Shown one piece after another: positions 26,534-35,684 of a stretch of 35,969 bases of DNA. The notes beneath the pieces were generated by a model. It had not been told where the DNA came from, did not search any database, and saw nothing but the letters and a program-made list of their open reading frames with translations. Position 1 is the stretch's first letter, and every line of letters starts with the position of its first letter. Both the position numbers and the translations under genes were made by a program. Origin of the DNA: Ferruginibacter sp. (GTDB lineage: Bacteria; Bacteroidota; Bacteroidia; Chitinophagales; Chitinophagaceae); NCBI GenBank assembly GCA_025359625.1, contig JANYFT010000420.1, positions 1 to 35,969 on the forward strand. The letters run 5' to 3'.

Positions 26534-27310
26534 TTACACCCCTTTACCATTAACAATCCCAAGCATTTCCTCATGTATTTTTCCGTTAGTGGCCAACAGG
26601 TGTGGTTGATAAACAGAATAATAATTGCCTGCAAAATCGGTTACTGTTCCACAAGCTTCTTCTACCATTAAAAAACCTGCAGCACTGTCCCATGCCTGTA
26701 ATTTATGTTCGTAAAAACCATCAAACCTGCCTGTTGCTACCCAGCACAAGTCTATTGCTGCACTTCCTAAACGTCTCACCGGAACACCTTTCCTGATGAG
26801 TTTTTCAAAAATCTGCAAAGGCCCGTTGGGCGTATGGAGATAAGTATAAGGAAAGCCAGTAACCAAACAACTTTTTACTACTTCAGATTTTTTACTGACA
26901 GAGATTTTTTTATCATTCAGCGAAGCCCCAAATCCTTTTTCCGCAAAATAAAATTCATTCATTAAGGGGTTATACACCGCTCCCATTATTATTTTTCCAT
27001 TGTATTCCAAACCAATACTTATGCAACAAATAGGGATGCCATTGGCAAAATTAATAGTGCCGTCTATAGGATCAATAATCCATTTATATTCGCTGTCCAT
27101 TTTAATTTCGCCTGCTTCTTCACTTAAAATAAAGTGATCGGGAAAATCATTTTTTATTACTTCAAAGATCGCTTTTTCAGATGCATGGTCCGCCTCTGTT
27201 ACAGGATTGTTGATTCCTTCTTTGTTTGTAATTTTAAAATCACCATTAAAAAAACGAACCAACTCTTTTGCCCCCGCTTCCGTTGCCTTTAGCAATGTAT
27301 TTTTTATCAT
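26534..27310 (-). CDS. suhB: Inositol monophosphatase-family protein (SuhB-like)
   Basis: A 258-residue lithium-sensitive-type phosphatase with all metal-site motifs: LSEEAGE (62-68), WIIDPIDGTINFANG (77-91, Asp80 and Asp83) and WDSAAGFLMVEEACG near the C-terminus. These enzymes dephosphorylate inositol-1-phosphate or related sugar phosphates, and E. coli SuhB also takes part in rRNA transcription. Specificity is not readable here. The start at 27310 fits the family. A perfect -7 box (27315-27322, minus strand) lies only 4 nt before the ATG, which suggests a leaderless transcript. Confidence 0.92.
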   Translation of the reverse strand: MIKNTLLKATEAGAKELVRFFNGDFKITNKEGINNPVTEADHASEKAIFEVIKNDFPDHFILSEEAGEIKMDSEYKWIIDPIDGTINFANGIPICCISIGLEYNGKIIMGAVYNPLMNEFYFAEKGFGASLNDKKISVSKKSEVVKSCLVTGFPYTYLHTPNGPLQIFEKLIRKGVPVRRLGSAAIDLCWVATGRFDGFYEHKLQAWDSAAGFLMVEEACGTVTDFAGNYYSVYQPHLLATNGKIHEEMLGIVNGKGV

Positions 27311-27314
27311 GTCG

Positions 27315-27322
27315 CAAAGATA
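27315..27322 (-). promoter_or_regulatory. -7 promoter element of suhB
   Basis: Minus strand TATCTTTG, full consensus, ending 4 nt before the ATG. Transcription would then begin at or within a few nucleotides of the start codon. Confidence 0.55.
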
Positions 27323-27450
27323 AGCAGGCGCAGATGATTTGGCCGTTTAGGCATTAAGACGTTTAATTTTATTCATTTATCCCTTCTATAATTTAGGAGT
27401 TAGCTAATTTTCCAAATATCCTAATGGTCTGCAAAGTAGAATACTCGCAT

Positions 27451-27472
27451 TCCCCTTCAGGGGTTAGGGGCT
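27451..27472 (-). repeat. Post-stop repeat, copy 3 (after the aldo/keto reductase gene)
   Basis: On the minus strand, beginning 2 nt after the TAA of the reductase gene: AGCCCCTAACCCC, then TGAA, then GGGGA. The second C-block and the G-block form a 4-bp palindromic stem. It has the same orientation relative to the gene as the other copies. Confidence 0.6.
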
Positions 27473-27473
27473 C

Positions 27474-28463
27474 TTACCCGTTCAACGAACCCATCATTTG
27501 CTCGGGATACCTTAAACCTTTTACTGCATCTTTTGGAAAAATACCATCCAGGGTATCCAATTCTTCTTTACTGAGTAGAACATTTAACGCTCCCAGGTTT
27601 TCTTCTAAATATTTTATGCGTTTGGTACCAGGAATCGGAAATAAAAAATCGCCTTGTGCCATCACCCATGCCAGAGCCAGTTGTGAAGGGGTGCATCCTT
27701 TTTGTTTGGCCATTTCAATTATCTGATTCACTAACTGCAGGTTCTTTTGAAAATTATCCCCCTGAAACCTGGGTGAAAAACGACGATAATCGGTGGCATC
27801 AAAATCTTCAAACTTTTTTATTTGCCCGGTTAAAAACCCCCGGCCTAATGGGCTGTATGGTACAAACGCAATTCCTAATTCATTACAGGCATTTAAAATG
27901 CCTTCTTCAGGTTCCCTGGTAAATAAAGAGTATTCGCTTTGCACTGCCGATATAGGGAAAGTTGCATGCGCCTTGCGCAGCGTGACTGCTGAAACTTCAG
28001 ACAATCCAATACCCCTTACTTTTCCTTCCTTTACCAGCTGCCCCATGGCACCAACAGTTTCTTCAATGGGTGTGGCCGGATCTACACGATGTAAATAATA
28101 CAGGTCAATCACCTCCGTATCTAATCTTTTTAAACTCCCTTCACAACTGGATTTTACATAATCAGGTTTACCACTAAAGCCACGTTTTGAAGGGTTTACA
28201 GGATCTCTTAAAATGCCAAATTTTGTTGCCAGCGTAATCTGTTTACGAATTCCTTTTATTGCTTTGCCAACCAGTTCTTCATTAATAAAAGGGCCATACA
28301 TATCAGCAGTATCCCAAAAGTTTACGCCCAGCTCAAAAGACCGGTGTAGTGTTTTAATAGATTCTCCATCATTTCTGTCACCATAAAATTCACTCATGCC
28401 CATGCAACCCAGGCCCAGTTGCGAAGCGGTTAATCCCTGCGAACCTAATTTTTTTATTTGCAT
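27474..28463 (-). CDS. Aldo/keto reductase (YajO/IolS-like)
   Basis: From ATG 28463 ([20 protein letters not shown]) the protein has 329 residues, normal for the family. An upstream ATG at 28502 adds 13 non-homologous residues. The catalytic tetrad is visible: Asp51 and Tyr56 (DTADMYG), Lys81 (LATKFGI) and His125 (YYLHRVD). The C-terminal NADPH-binding part has [14 protein letters not shown]. It reduces aldehydes or ketones; the physiological substrate is unknown. A near-match -7 box (TAACTTTA, minus strand, 28479-28486) is upstream. It is separated from suhB by the post-stop repeat and a 163-nt gap. Confidence 0.93.
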   Translation of the reverse strand: MQIKKLGSQGLTASQLGLGCMGMSEFYGDRNDGESIKTLHRSFELGVNFWDTADMYGPFINEELVGKAIKGIRKQITLATKFGILRDPVNPSKRGFSGKPDYVKSSCEGSLKRLDTEVIDLYYLHRVDPATPIEETVGAMGQLVKEGKVRGIGLSEVSAVTLRKAHATFPISAVQSEYSLFTREPEEGILNACNELGIAFVPYSPLGRGFLTGQIKKFEDFDATDYRRFSPRFQGDNFQKNLQLVNQIIEMAKQKGCTPSQLALAWVMAQGDFLFPIPGTKRIKYLEENLGALNVLLSKEELDTLDGIFPKDAVKGLRYPEQMMGSLNG

Positions 28464-28576
28464 ACTTTTATTTTTTTGTAAAGTTATATCAGGCGATATC
28501 AATCAATGTTAATTATCATTTCTATTTTGAATAGTGCCATAAAAAATCTTATTTCGTACAATTAAATAGAAATGTA

Positions 28577-29815
28577 TTGCAACTCTCTGTTATTATAGTC
28601 AATTACAATGTAAAATATTTTTTGGAGCAGTGCCTTTACTCCGTTTTAAAAGCCATTAAAAATATGGAGGAGGCAGAAATCATTGTAATTGATAATGACT
28701 CTTCTGATGGAAGCAAACAGTTTTTTAACAATAAGTTTGCCGGTGTACGTTTTATATGGCAAGGGAAGAACCTGGGTTTTTCCAAAGCGAATACCATAGC
28801 ATTGCAACAAGCCAAAGGCCAATACATTTTATTTTTAAATCCGGATACCCTTGTTCCGGAAGACTGTTTTGAAAAATGCCTGGCCTTTTTTAAAACTCAG
28901 CAAGATATCGGTGCTGTAGGCATCAGGATGATTGATGGAACAGGTAAGTTTTTAAAAGAGAGCAAGCGGGGGCATCCTTCTCTGCTAACTTCTTTTTTTA
29001 GACTTAGCGGCCTTGCTATTTTATTCCCTCATTCCAAAACTTTTGCCCGATATTATGCAGGCCATTTGCAGGAAAATAAAAATCATTCAGTAGATGTATT
29101 AGCGGGAGCATTTATGCTGGTTGAAAAAAATCTATTGGATAAAACAGGAGGTTTTGACGGCCAATTTTTTATGTATGGTGAAGATATTGACTTGAGTTAC
29201 CGGATACAAAAAGCGGGATATAAAAATTATTATTTTTCAGAAACCACCATCATCCATTTCAAAGGGGAAAGTACCAATAAAGATAGCCTGGAACATGTAG
29301 AAATATTTTATGGTGCAATGAGCCTTTTTGTGCATAAGCACTACAGTGGTGCTAAGGCAGTATTGTACGGTATTTTTATACAGATTGCCATTTGGCTAAA
29401 AGTGGTAGTTATCTTTTTTAAAAAATTATTTTTTTCACTTGTAAAAAAGGAAGAAATAATTCTTCCTGATATTACCCGAACATTGATTGTTGCTTGTGAA
29501 GAAGATTATCAGTCAGCTATTGACGCACTAAAAAATAACATAACAAAATTGGAAATTATTGGAAGGGTAGATACGGCACAAGTATCCACAAATGATTCAT
29601 TGGGGAACCTAAAAAACCTAAATGAATTGATAAAAAAGTACACCATTGAAAATGTAATTTTTTGTATAAATGAATTATCAGTTAAAGAAATCATCGACAT
29701 TATTCAAAAAATAAATCCAACTGTAAGTTATCAATTCCATGTGGCCGGTTCATCCAGCTTTGTAGGCAGCAGTAATAAAAATGTTGGTGGGGATTTTATT
29801 GATTCAGGCATATAG
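28577..29815 (+). CDS. Family 2 glycosyltransferase with C-terminal Rossmann-like region
   Basis: The 412-residue protein starts at TTG 28577, since no in-frame ATG exists before the upstream stop and the family opening QLSVIIVNYNV begins right there. The GT-A domain (1-235) has IVIDNDSSDGS, FLNPDTLVP with the metal-binding Asp, and GEDIDLSYRIQKAGY. Residues about 258-290 are hydrophobic (IFIQIAIWLKVVVIFF) and probably sit in or on the membrane. The last 120 residues read as alternating strand and helix (TLIVACEEDY, EIIGRVD, NVIFCINEL) like the CoA-binding/Rossmann modules of sugar-phosphate transferases. A role in polysaccharide or lipid-glycan synthesis is likely; donor and acceptor are unknown. 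It is not in a sugar cluster here. Confidence 0.88.
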   Translation: MQLSVIIVNYNVKYFLEQCLYSVLKAIKNMEEAEIIVIDNDSSDGSKQFFNNKFAGVRFIWQGKNLGFSKANTIALQQAKGQYILFLNPDTLVPEDCFEKCLAFFKTQQDIGAVGIRMIDGTGKFLKESKRGHPSLLTSFFRLSGLAILFPHSKTFARYYAGHLQENKNHSVDVLAGAFMLVEKNLLDKTGGFDGQFFMYGEDIDLSYRIQKAGYKNYYFSETTIIHFKGESTNKDSLEHVEIFYGAMSLFVHKHYSGAKAVLYGIFIQIAIWLKVVVIFFKKLFFSLVKKEEIILPDITRTLIVACEEDYQSAIDALKNNITKLEIIGRVDTAQVSTNDSLGNLKNLNELIKKYTIENVIFCINELSVKEIIDIIQKINPTVSYQFHVAGSSSFVGSSNKNVGGDFIDSGI

Positions 29816-29820
29816 GGAAC

Positions 29821-29847
29821 AAAAAAGCCATTCCTTTCGGAATGGCT
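29821..29847 (-). terminator. Terminator of recA, shared with the convergent glycosyltransferase gene
   Basis: GCCATTCC (29827-29834), loop TTTC, GGAATGGC (29839-29846). On the minus strand the stem is followed by six T (complement of A 29821-29826), so it is a good intrinsic terminator for recA. On the plus strand there is no T-run, but it may still stop the convergent transcript weakly. Confidence 0.88.
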
Positions 29848-29877
29848 GTATATTACTAACCCAGAAAAACCCTGTTA

Positions 29878-30885
29878 TTAAGCGGCCTGCATTTCAGCAA
29901 TTTTGGCCCTGATCTTTGCTTCAATTTCTTTTGCCATTTCAGGATTGTCATTCAATAATTGTTTTACTGAATCCCTGCCTTGCCCTAATTTATTGGTGTC
30001 ATAGCTAAACCAGCTTCCGCTTTTTTGCACAATACCCAACTCTACACCCATGTCTATTATTTCTCCTGTTTTGGAAATACCTTCTCCAAAAACAATGTCA
30101 AATTCAGCCGTTCTGAATGGCGGAGCCACTTTATTTTTTACCACTTTTACTTTTACCCTGTTGCCTATTGCTTCATCGCCATCTTTTATTTGGGCCATGC
30201 GGCGAATATCCAACCGTACAGACGCATAAAATTTCAATGCATTACCACCAGTGGTAACTTCGGGATTGCCAAACATTACCCCAATTTTTTCTCTTAGCTG
30301 ATTGATAAAAATACAGCAGCAATTTGTTTTAGAAATAGTGGCGGTTAATTTACGCAAAGCCTGGCTCATTAACCTTGCATGCAAGCCCATTTTGCTATCT
30401 CCCATTTCTCCTTCCAGTTCGCTTTTTGGCACTAATGCGGCTACAGAATCTATCACCACCACATCAACTGCTCCCGATAAAATTAAACGGTCAGCAATTT
30501 CCAAAGCCTGTTCGCCATAATCCGGTTGAGAAATCAATAAGTTATCAATATCTACCCCTAACTTTTGTGCATAGGCACTATCAAAAGCATGCTCCGCATC
30601 TATAAAAGCACACATGCCTCCTTTTTTTTGCGACTCTGCAATTACGTGCGTTGCAATAGTTGTTTTACCACTGCTTTCAGGGCCATAAATTTCTATTACT
30701 CTTCCCTTAGGCAATCCGCCAATACCCAATGCCACATCCAGGCCTAACGATCCTGTTGATATTACTTCCTGCTGCTGGTGGGGTTTATCTCCCATTATCA
30801 TTACCGAACCTTTACCAAAATCTTTATCGATTTTGTCCATCGTTAGTTTCAGTGCCTTTAATTTTTCTACGTTTGTGTTGCTCAT
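29878..30885 (-). CDS. recA: RecA recombinase
   Basis: The 335-residue protein shows the RecA core: Walker [10 protein letters not shown] (68-76), [15 protein letters not shown] (Walker B), the L1/L2 loop regions with [17 protein letters not shown], and [14 protein letters not shown]. It forms the ATP-dependent filament for homologous recombination and repair. The C-terminus is short and lacks the very acidic tail of E. coli RecA, ending KIAEMQAA. It is transcribed alone, with a -7 element at 30944-30951 (minus strand) and a terminator at 29821-29847. I see no SOS-type LexA box that I can name. Confidence 0.98.
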   Translation of the reverse strand: MSNTNVEKLKALKLTMDKIDKDFGKGSVMIMGDKPHQQQEVISTGSLGLDVALGIGGLPKGRVIEIYGPESSGKTTIATHVIAESQKKGGMCAFIDAEHAFDSAYAQKLGVDIDNLLISQPDYGEQALEIADRLILSGAVDVVVIDSVAALVPKSELEGEMGDSKMGLHARLMSQALRKLTATISKTNCCCIFINQLREKIGVMFGNPEVTTGGNALKFYASVRLDIRRMAQIKDGDEAIGNRVKVKVVKNKVAPPFRTAEFDIVFGEGISKTGEIIDMGVELGIVQKSGSWFSYDTNKLGQGRDSVKQLLNDNPEMAKEIEAKIRAKIAEMQAA

Positions 30886-30943
30886 TGTGTTTTGTTTTTT
30901 AAGTGATGTATCTGGTTTTGCGTTGTAAAAATATATCGGACTT

Positions 30944-30951
30944 CAAAGATA
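30944..30951 (-). promoter_or_regulatory. -7 promoter element of recA
   Basis: Minus strand TATCTTTG, a full match, about 58 nt before the recA ATG, implying a leader of roughly 50 nt. Confidence 0.6.
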
Positions 30952-31431
30952 ATAGCTTTCTTTTATTAACACTAATATATTTAGTTTTATTTTAGTAAAG
31001 ATTTTAGCCTGCCATATAAAATCATTTTCGGCAACGCTTAATAGTTTGTTTATTCTAATTTAAGACAAAGAAAAACCCATCCAGAATCAGGACGGCAAAT
31101 GTTAAGTTAAGTAAAGTTTAAATATACATAATCTAACAAAATTATGGCGGATGCAAAACGGGCAAAAAATTTTTTTTGGCAACAAAAAAGGCGCACTATG
31201 TTAAACACATAAATAGGACAACACTTTATTAATAGGTGCAGAATCCTAAAGTGTTACTTTATAAAAACACTATTTGTGTTTAAGATACTGCGGAGAAAAA
31301 TGGCAATTAAATTTACAAAAAAATTACCTGCCTTACAGTTCATTAAAAAAACATAGCTAATGCTTTTATTAACCATATAAATATTTCCCCACACCTCCTC
31401 ACCACCAAAACGCTATTCGTAACTTCGCCCT
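30952..31431. other. Long AT-rich spacer between recA and uvrD, with inverted repeats
   Basis: 480 nt without a credible gene between divergent recA and the helicase gene. Two symmetric elements are visible: AACACTTTA at 31220-31228 with its exact complement at 31247-31255 (18-nt gap), and AAACAC at 31265-31270 with GTGTTT at 31276-31281. They could bind a regulator or fold in RNA. A weak -7 box, TAACTTCG (31420-31427), stands 4 nt before the helicase ATG. A 22-codon frame at 31144 is too short to support. Confidence 0.5.
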
Positions 31432-33774
31432 ATGCGGAACTATTTAGACGAATTGAATGAGCCACAAAGAGAAGCGGTGCTTCATAAAGATGGCCCGATC
31501 ATTATCATTGCTGGTGCAGGTAGTGGTAAAACGAAAGTATTGACCACCCGCATTGCACACCTGATGGGCACCCATGGTGTAGATGCTTTTAATATCCTGG
31601 CCTTAACTTTTACCAATAAGGCCGCTAAGGAAATGAAGGAAAGGGTGGAAAAAGTTTTGGGTAATTCGGAAGCCCGAAATTTATACATTGGTACTTTTCA
31701 CAGTGTGTTTGCCAGAATTTTAAGGGCAGAAGCTAACAAGATCGGCTATCCTAATAATTTTACTATCTACGACACAGATGATGCTAAGAGTGTAGTAAAA
31801 ACCGTAGTCAGCGAACTGGAATTGGATCCTGCATACTATAAGCCCAACGTGGTTTACAATAGAATTTCGAGTGCAAAGAACAGTTTGATTGGCCCGGCAG
31901 AATACATTAATGATTCCACAATTCAACAGGAAGATGCAAGGGCCAACCGGCCGATGATTGGCCAGATATATGCTGCTTATGCCAACCGTTGTTTTAAAAA
32001 TGGGGCGATGGATTTTGATGACCTGTTGTTTAAAATGTACATCCTCTTAAAAAATCATCCGGATGCGTTGAGCAAGTACCAGCGCAAATTCAAATACATT
32101 ATGGTAGATGAGTACCAGGATACCAATACTTCACAGTATGAGATAATGAAACTACTGGGTGCCATGCACGAAAATATCTGTGTGGTGGGTGACGATGCTC
32201 AGAGTATTTATAGTTTTCGTGGGGCTACCATCGAAAATATTTTACAGTTTGAAAGAGATTACGATGATGTAAAAGTGGTAAAGCTGGAGCAGAATTACCG
32301 CAGCACAAAAAGTATATTGAATGTTGCCAATGAAATTATAGGCAACAACAAAAACCAGATACCCAAAAAATTATGGACCGATAATACGCCCGGCGATAAA
32401 ATAAAATTAGTACGCACAGCTACAGATAATGAAGAGGGAAAATATGTAGCCGATACCATCCAGGAAGAAAAACTCCGTAACCATTATTTTAATAAAGAGT
32501 TTGCCATTTTATACCGTACCAATGCACAAAGCCGGGCTTATGAAGAAAGCCTTCGGCGGATGAATATTACCTACCGCATTTATGGTGGCTTATCTTTTTA
32601 CCAACGTAAAGAAGTAAAAGATCTTATTGCTTATTTAAGGTTGGTGGTAAATCCGCAGGATGAAGAAGCTTTGAAACGCATCATCAATTATCCAACAAGG
32701 GGCATAGGCAAAACCAGTATGGACAGGGCTATTTTATCTGCCAACGAAAATAATATTACCCTTTGGGAAGTGCTGGAAAAAGCATCTTCCTTTGGCTATA
32801 AGGCAGGCACACTGGAAGCCATTAATAACTTTGTGCTGATGGTTAAAATGTTCCAGAGCGAACTGCTGAAAAAGAATGCGTACGACCTTGCTATTATTGT
32901 AGGTAAAAGTTCAGGAGTGGTTAAAGAATTGTTTAATGATAAAACCACAGAAGGTTTAGCAAGGTATGAGAATACACAGGAGTTATTGAACTCCATCAAG
33001 GAGTTTACTGAAACCCCCATGAATGAAGAGGACGGTGAAGTGGGCGATAAAAGTTTGGGTAGTTATTTACAGCAAATTACTTTACTAACGGATACTGATA
33101 ATGATAAGGAAGATGCAGATAGTGTAAAACTAATGACCATCCATGCAGCAAAAGGTTTGGAGTTTAGTTGTGTTTTTGTGGGAGGCCTGGAAGAGACCTT
33201 GTTTCCCAATGCCATGAGCATTAATACAAGAGAAGAACTGGAAGAAGAACGCCGGTTATTTTACGTGGCCATTACAAGGGCCAAGAAAAAACTTTGGCTT
33301 ACTTATGCCAATGCCCGATATCGTTTTGGGCAATTGCAGCAAAATGAACCAAGCCGTTTTATAGATGAAATGCCGGAAGATTTTATTGATAAAAGTTTTG
33401 CAGGTGGCGGTATCCGCAACCAGGGAGGTGGCCATAGCAATAACTGGGGCGGCAGTTCTTTTGACAAAATGGGTGCAGGAGGAAACAGTTACAAAACCCA
33501 GGAGAACCCTTTTAAAAAAGAAGAAAAAAGCCGGCCTGCTTATTTGGTACCTACAAGACCGCAAAATAAGGAACATATACCCACAGCCGATTTTGTAGCA
33601 AGTGATACCAGTAATTTACAACCCGGCCAAAAAGTAGAACATCAGAAATTTGGTTTTGGTGATGTAATAAAAATGGAAGGCGCAGCGCATAACCCCATAG
33701 CAACCGTGCAGTTTGAATTGAATGGCGAGAAGAAGATCATGTTGAATTATGCCAAGTTGAGGATATTGGTATGA
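31432..33774 (+). CDS. pcrA: UvrD/PcrA-type superfamily 1 DNA helicase
   Basis: The 780-residue 3'-5' helicase has all SF1A motifs: Walker A AGAGSGKT (27-34), FTNKAAKEM (Ia), DFDDLLF, motif II VDEYQDTN, motif III VVGDDAQSIYSFRGA, motif IV LEQNYRS, motif V TIHAAKGLEF and motif VI FYVAITRAKKKLW. The C-terminal part (about 640-700) is Gly/Asn/Ser-rich and disordered. It is followed by a short terminal domain (GQKVEHQKFGFGDVIKMEG) like that of PcrA, which binds RNA polymerase in known cases. It acts in nucleotide excision repair, replication and conflict resolution. Whether to call it uvrD or pcrA is a naming matter. Confidence 0.95.
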   Translation: MRNYLDELNEPQREAVLHKDGPIIIIAGAGSGKTKVLTTRIAHLMGTHGVDAFNILALTFTNKAAKEMKERVEKVLGNSEARNLYIGTFHSVFARILRAEANKIGYPNNFTIYDTDDAKSVVKTVVSELELDPAYYKPNVVYNRISSAKNSLIGPAEYINDSTIQQEDARANRPMIGQIYAAYANRCFKNGAMDFDDLLFKMYILLKNHPDALSKYQRKFKYIMVDEYQDTNTSQYEIMKLLGAMHENICVVGDDAQSIYSFRGATIENILQFERDYDDVKVVKLEQNYRSTKSILNVANEIIGNNKNQIPKKLWTDNTPGDKIKLVRTATDNEEGKYVADTIQEEKLRNHYFNKEFAILYRTNAQSRAYEESLRRMNITYRIYGGLSFYQRKEVKDLIAYLRLVVNPQDEEALKRIINYPTRGIGKTSMDRAILSANENNITLWEVLEKASSFGYKAGTLEAINNFVLMVKMFQSELLKKNAYDLAIIVGKSSGVVKELFNDKTTEGLARYENTQELLNSIKEFTETPMNEEDGEVGDKSLGSYLQQITLLTDTDNDKEDADSVKLMTIHAAKGLEFSCVFVGGLEETLFPNAMSINTREELEEERRLFYVAITRAKKKLWLTYANARYRFGQLQQNEPSRFIDEMPEDFIDKSFAGGGIRNQGGGHSNNWGGSSFDKMGAGGNSYKTQENPFKKEEKSRPAYLVPTRPQNKEHIPTADFVASDTSNLQPGQKVEHQKFGFGDVIKMEGAAHNPIATVQFELNGEKKIMLNYAKLRILV

Positions 33775-33922
33775 GGAGGAAGAATTTAACAAGGTAAATT
33801 ATAATGTAGCGTGACCTTTGGTGCTTGCTAATGCAGATCAAAACCAATATTATGCAAGTTTAATACAGGCAAATATTCAATATGTCATAATAATGCCGTT
33901 AATATGGCCGTGAAAAAAAATA

Positions 33923-33941
33923 TACACATAGTGTACCTTTA
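33923..33941 (+). promoter_or_regulatory. Promoter with overlapping palindromic operator before the XRE gene
   Basis: TACAC (33923-33927), ATA, GTGTA (33931-33935) forms a 13-bp dyad. Its right half overlaps TACCTTTA (33934-33941), a 7-of-8 match to the -7 element, 25 nt before the ATG. A dimeric repressor bound here would block the promoter. Autoregulation by the XRE protein is a natural inference. Confidence 0.5.
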
Positions 33942-33966
33942 TTAAGTGAAATAAAACATTTTAATT

Positions 33967-34638
33967 ATGAAGTACATTGCGTTAGGAAGAAAAATTAAAG
34001 AACTAAGGCTACAGTCTGGTATTTCACAATACGAATTGGCGGAAATATCTCAACTAAGTTTAAGAACAATTCAAAGAATAGAAAATGGTGAGACAGCGCC
34101 AAGAGGCGACTCGGTAAAAAGAATATCCAAAGCTTTAAATATTAATGTCGAGGCTTTGACAGTTGAAACCCCAACAATTTCAGAGCCTTTATTAAAGGAA
34201 AATAAATGGGTGTTGTTTTTAATAAATTTTTCTGCCTTAGGCTTCTTAATATATCCTTTTCTCGGAGTAATATTTCCAATGATTTTGTGGATCATTTTTA
34301 AAGATGAAATAATGCTTGCAAATAAAACTGGAAAAAAAGTAATCAAATCTCAGGTTATATGGTGCATATTATTATTTATTGTTTATTTCTATGTTTTCAT
34401 TTTACAGCTCTCTAATTTAAATCTTCCCCTACCTAAAAATGAAACAGTGATATTACTTTTTATTATTAGTTTATACATTTTTAATGTACTTGATATTTTA
34501 TTTGGTCTACTAAAGTTTTTTGAAATTAAAAAAACTATTAACAAGGTTATAATCACCTTTAAACATCTTTTTATAAAAGGGAATATCGCAACCATATTTT
34601 TTATTTCATCAATGTCATTCTTACTAGTTTTATGTTGA
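33967..34638 (+). CDS. XRE-family regulator fused to a membrane domain
   Basis: A 223-residue protein. Residues 4-60 form a helix-turn-helix of the XRE/Cro type (GRKIKELRLQSGISQYELAE, then SLRTIQRIENGE). About 20 residues further on, four hydrophobic segments follow (about 82-112, 126-147, 158-184 and 203-222), resembling DUF4870-type membrane domains often joined to XRE in Bacteroidota. A DNA-binding domain tethered to the inner membrane could couple membrane state to transcription (inference). It is transcribed alone, with a palindrome over its own promoter. Codon and base use is more AT-rich than the housekeeping neighbours, which may reflect its membrane segments or acquisition. Confidence 0.85.
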   Translation: MKYIALGRKIKELRLQSGISQYELAEISQLSLRTIQRIENGETAPRGDSVKRISKALNINVEALTVETPTISEPLLKENKWVLFLINFSALGFLIYPFLGVIFPMILWIIFKDEIMLANKTGKKVIKSQVIWCILLFIVYFYVFILQLSNLNLPLPKNETVILLFIISLYIFNVLDILFGLLKFFEIKKTINKVIITFKHLFIKGNIATIFFISSMSFLLVLC

Positions 34639-34737
34639 TAAAAAAAGACAATCCCTATTTACATCCCTTAAATTTAATTCTTATAGGTTAACCGAAAAAT
34701 AAAGAGGGCTTTAATAGATAAAACTATCTAACCTAAA

Positions 34738-34913
34738 ACTCAAAATATAGCCCAGGAAGCGAAGCGTATTCTTGAAAAAGTAACAAGGCAACCAGATATC
34801 ATTCTTCTTTGAAACGAACAAAAACTCAATGGATCAATTGATAAAAGATATCCAAGAAGGTAAATATCTCCTACGAAGTTTCAAATACCGAAATTGAAAA
34901 ATGGTTAAAATAA
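34738..34913 (+). pseudogene. Possible remnant of a small gene with several frameshifts
   Basis: Protein-like pieces in different frames follow each other without gaps: IAQEAKRILEKVTRQPDIIL, then after a TGA NEQKLN; then from about 34829 DQLIKDIQEGK in a second frame; then SYEVSNTEIEKWLK ending at TAA 34911-34913 in a third. Joined, they would give a compact helical protein ending in EIEKWLK, as in many small antitoxins. The order and lack of gaps are suggestive, but each piece is short, so this is weak evidence. The rest of the spacer (34639-35052) is AT-rich and I see nothing else in it. Confidence 0.3.
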
Positions 34914-35052
34914 TATGTCACAAGCCTATAACTAAACTAAATTTAGTGGTCTTCAACGATTACATTAAGTGTATTATTTTCGAAATTTGGAAATTATTAA
35001 ACTCTCCAACAATCCAAAAGCCCCAAAACAGTCCTTTGTAATCGTATGTTCT

Positions 35053-35060
35053 TATCTTTG
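35053..35060 (+). promoter_or_regulatory. -7 promoter element of the nfu gene
   Basis: TATCTTTG, full consensus, 24 nt before ATG 35085. Confidence 0.6.
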
Positions 35061-35084
35061 CATCGAAATTTTTAAATACATTTT

Positions 35085-35684
35085 ATGATCAAGACAGGCA
35101 ATCCCGTTATCAGCATATACACAGAAATGACTCCCAACCCGGAAACCATGAAATTTGTGGCCAATAAATTATTGTATCCCGGAAAGAGTATTGATTTTCA
35201 GGATGAATTAACGGCGGCCCCTTCACCCCTTGCGCAGGAGTTATTCACCTTTCCTTTTATTAAATCGGTTTTTATAGCCAGTAATTTTGTTACCCTAACA
35301 AAAACTATTGATACGGATGATTGGCAGGATGTGATTCCCACTATTAAACTATTTTTAAAAGAATATCTTGAAGAAGGCAAAGTGGTAGTGAATGAAGAGG
35401 CGGTAGCAAACATGAAAAGTGAAAGCAGCAACGAAGTAAGTGCCGATGATGACGATGTGGTAAAACGCATTAAGGAGTTGCTGGAAAATTATGTAAAACC
35501 AGCTGTTGAAATGGATGGCGGTGCCATTCAATTTAAAAGTTACGAAGATGGAAAGGTAAACCTGATGTTGCAGGGAAGCTGTAGTGGTTGCCCATCCAGC
35601 ATGATTACATTAAAGGCGGGTATTGAAGGAATGATGAAAAGAATGATTCCTGAAGTGAAAGAAGTAGTGGCAGAAGCAGAGTAA
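35085..35684 (+). CDS. NFU1/NfuA-type iron-sulfur cluster carrier
   Basis: A 199-residue protein with an N-terminal Nfu_N domain (about 8-98, opening with the family signature YTEMTPNPETMKFV) and a C-terminal NifU-like domain (about 125-195). The latter has AVEMDGGAIQF and the cluster-binding CSGC (Cys166 and Cys169). The domain order matches mitochondrial NFU1 and its bacterial relatives, which pass 4Fe-4S clusters to target enzymes. A Glu/Asp/Ser-rich linker (about 100-124) joins the domains. The gene has its own promoter element, and its stop is directly followed by a copy of the post-stop repeat and then by a terminator. Confidence 0.93.
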   Translation: MIKTGNPVISIYTEMTPNPETMKFVANKLLYPGKSIDFQDELTAAPSPLAQELFTFPFIKSVFIASNFVTLTKTIDTDDWQDVIPTIKLFLKEYLEEGKVVVNEEAVANMKSESSNEVSADDDDVVKRIKELLENYVKPAVEMDGGAIQFKSYEDGKVNLMLQGSCSGCPSSMITLKAGIEGMMKRMIPEVKEVVAEAE

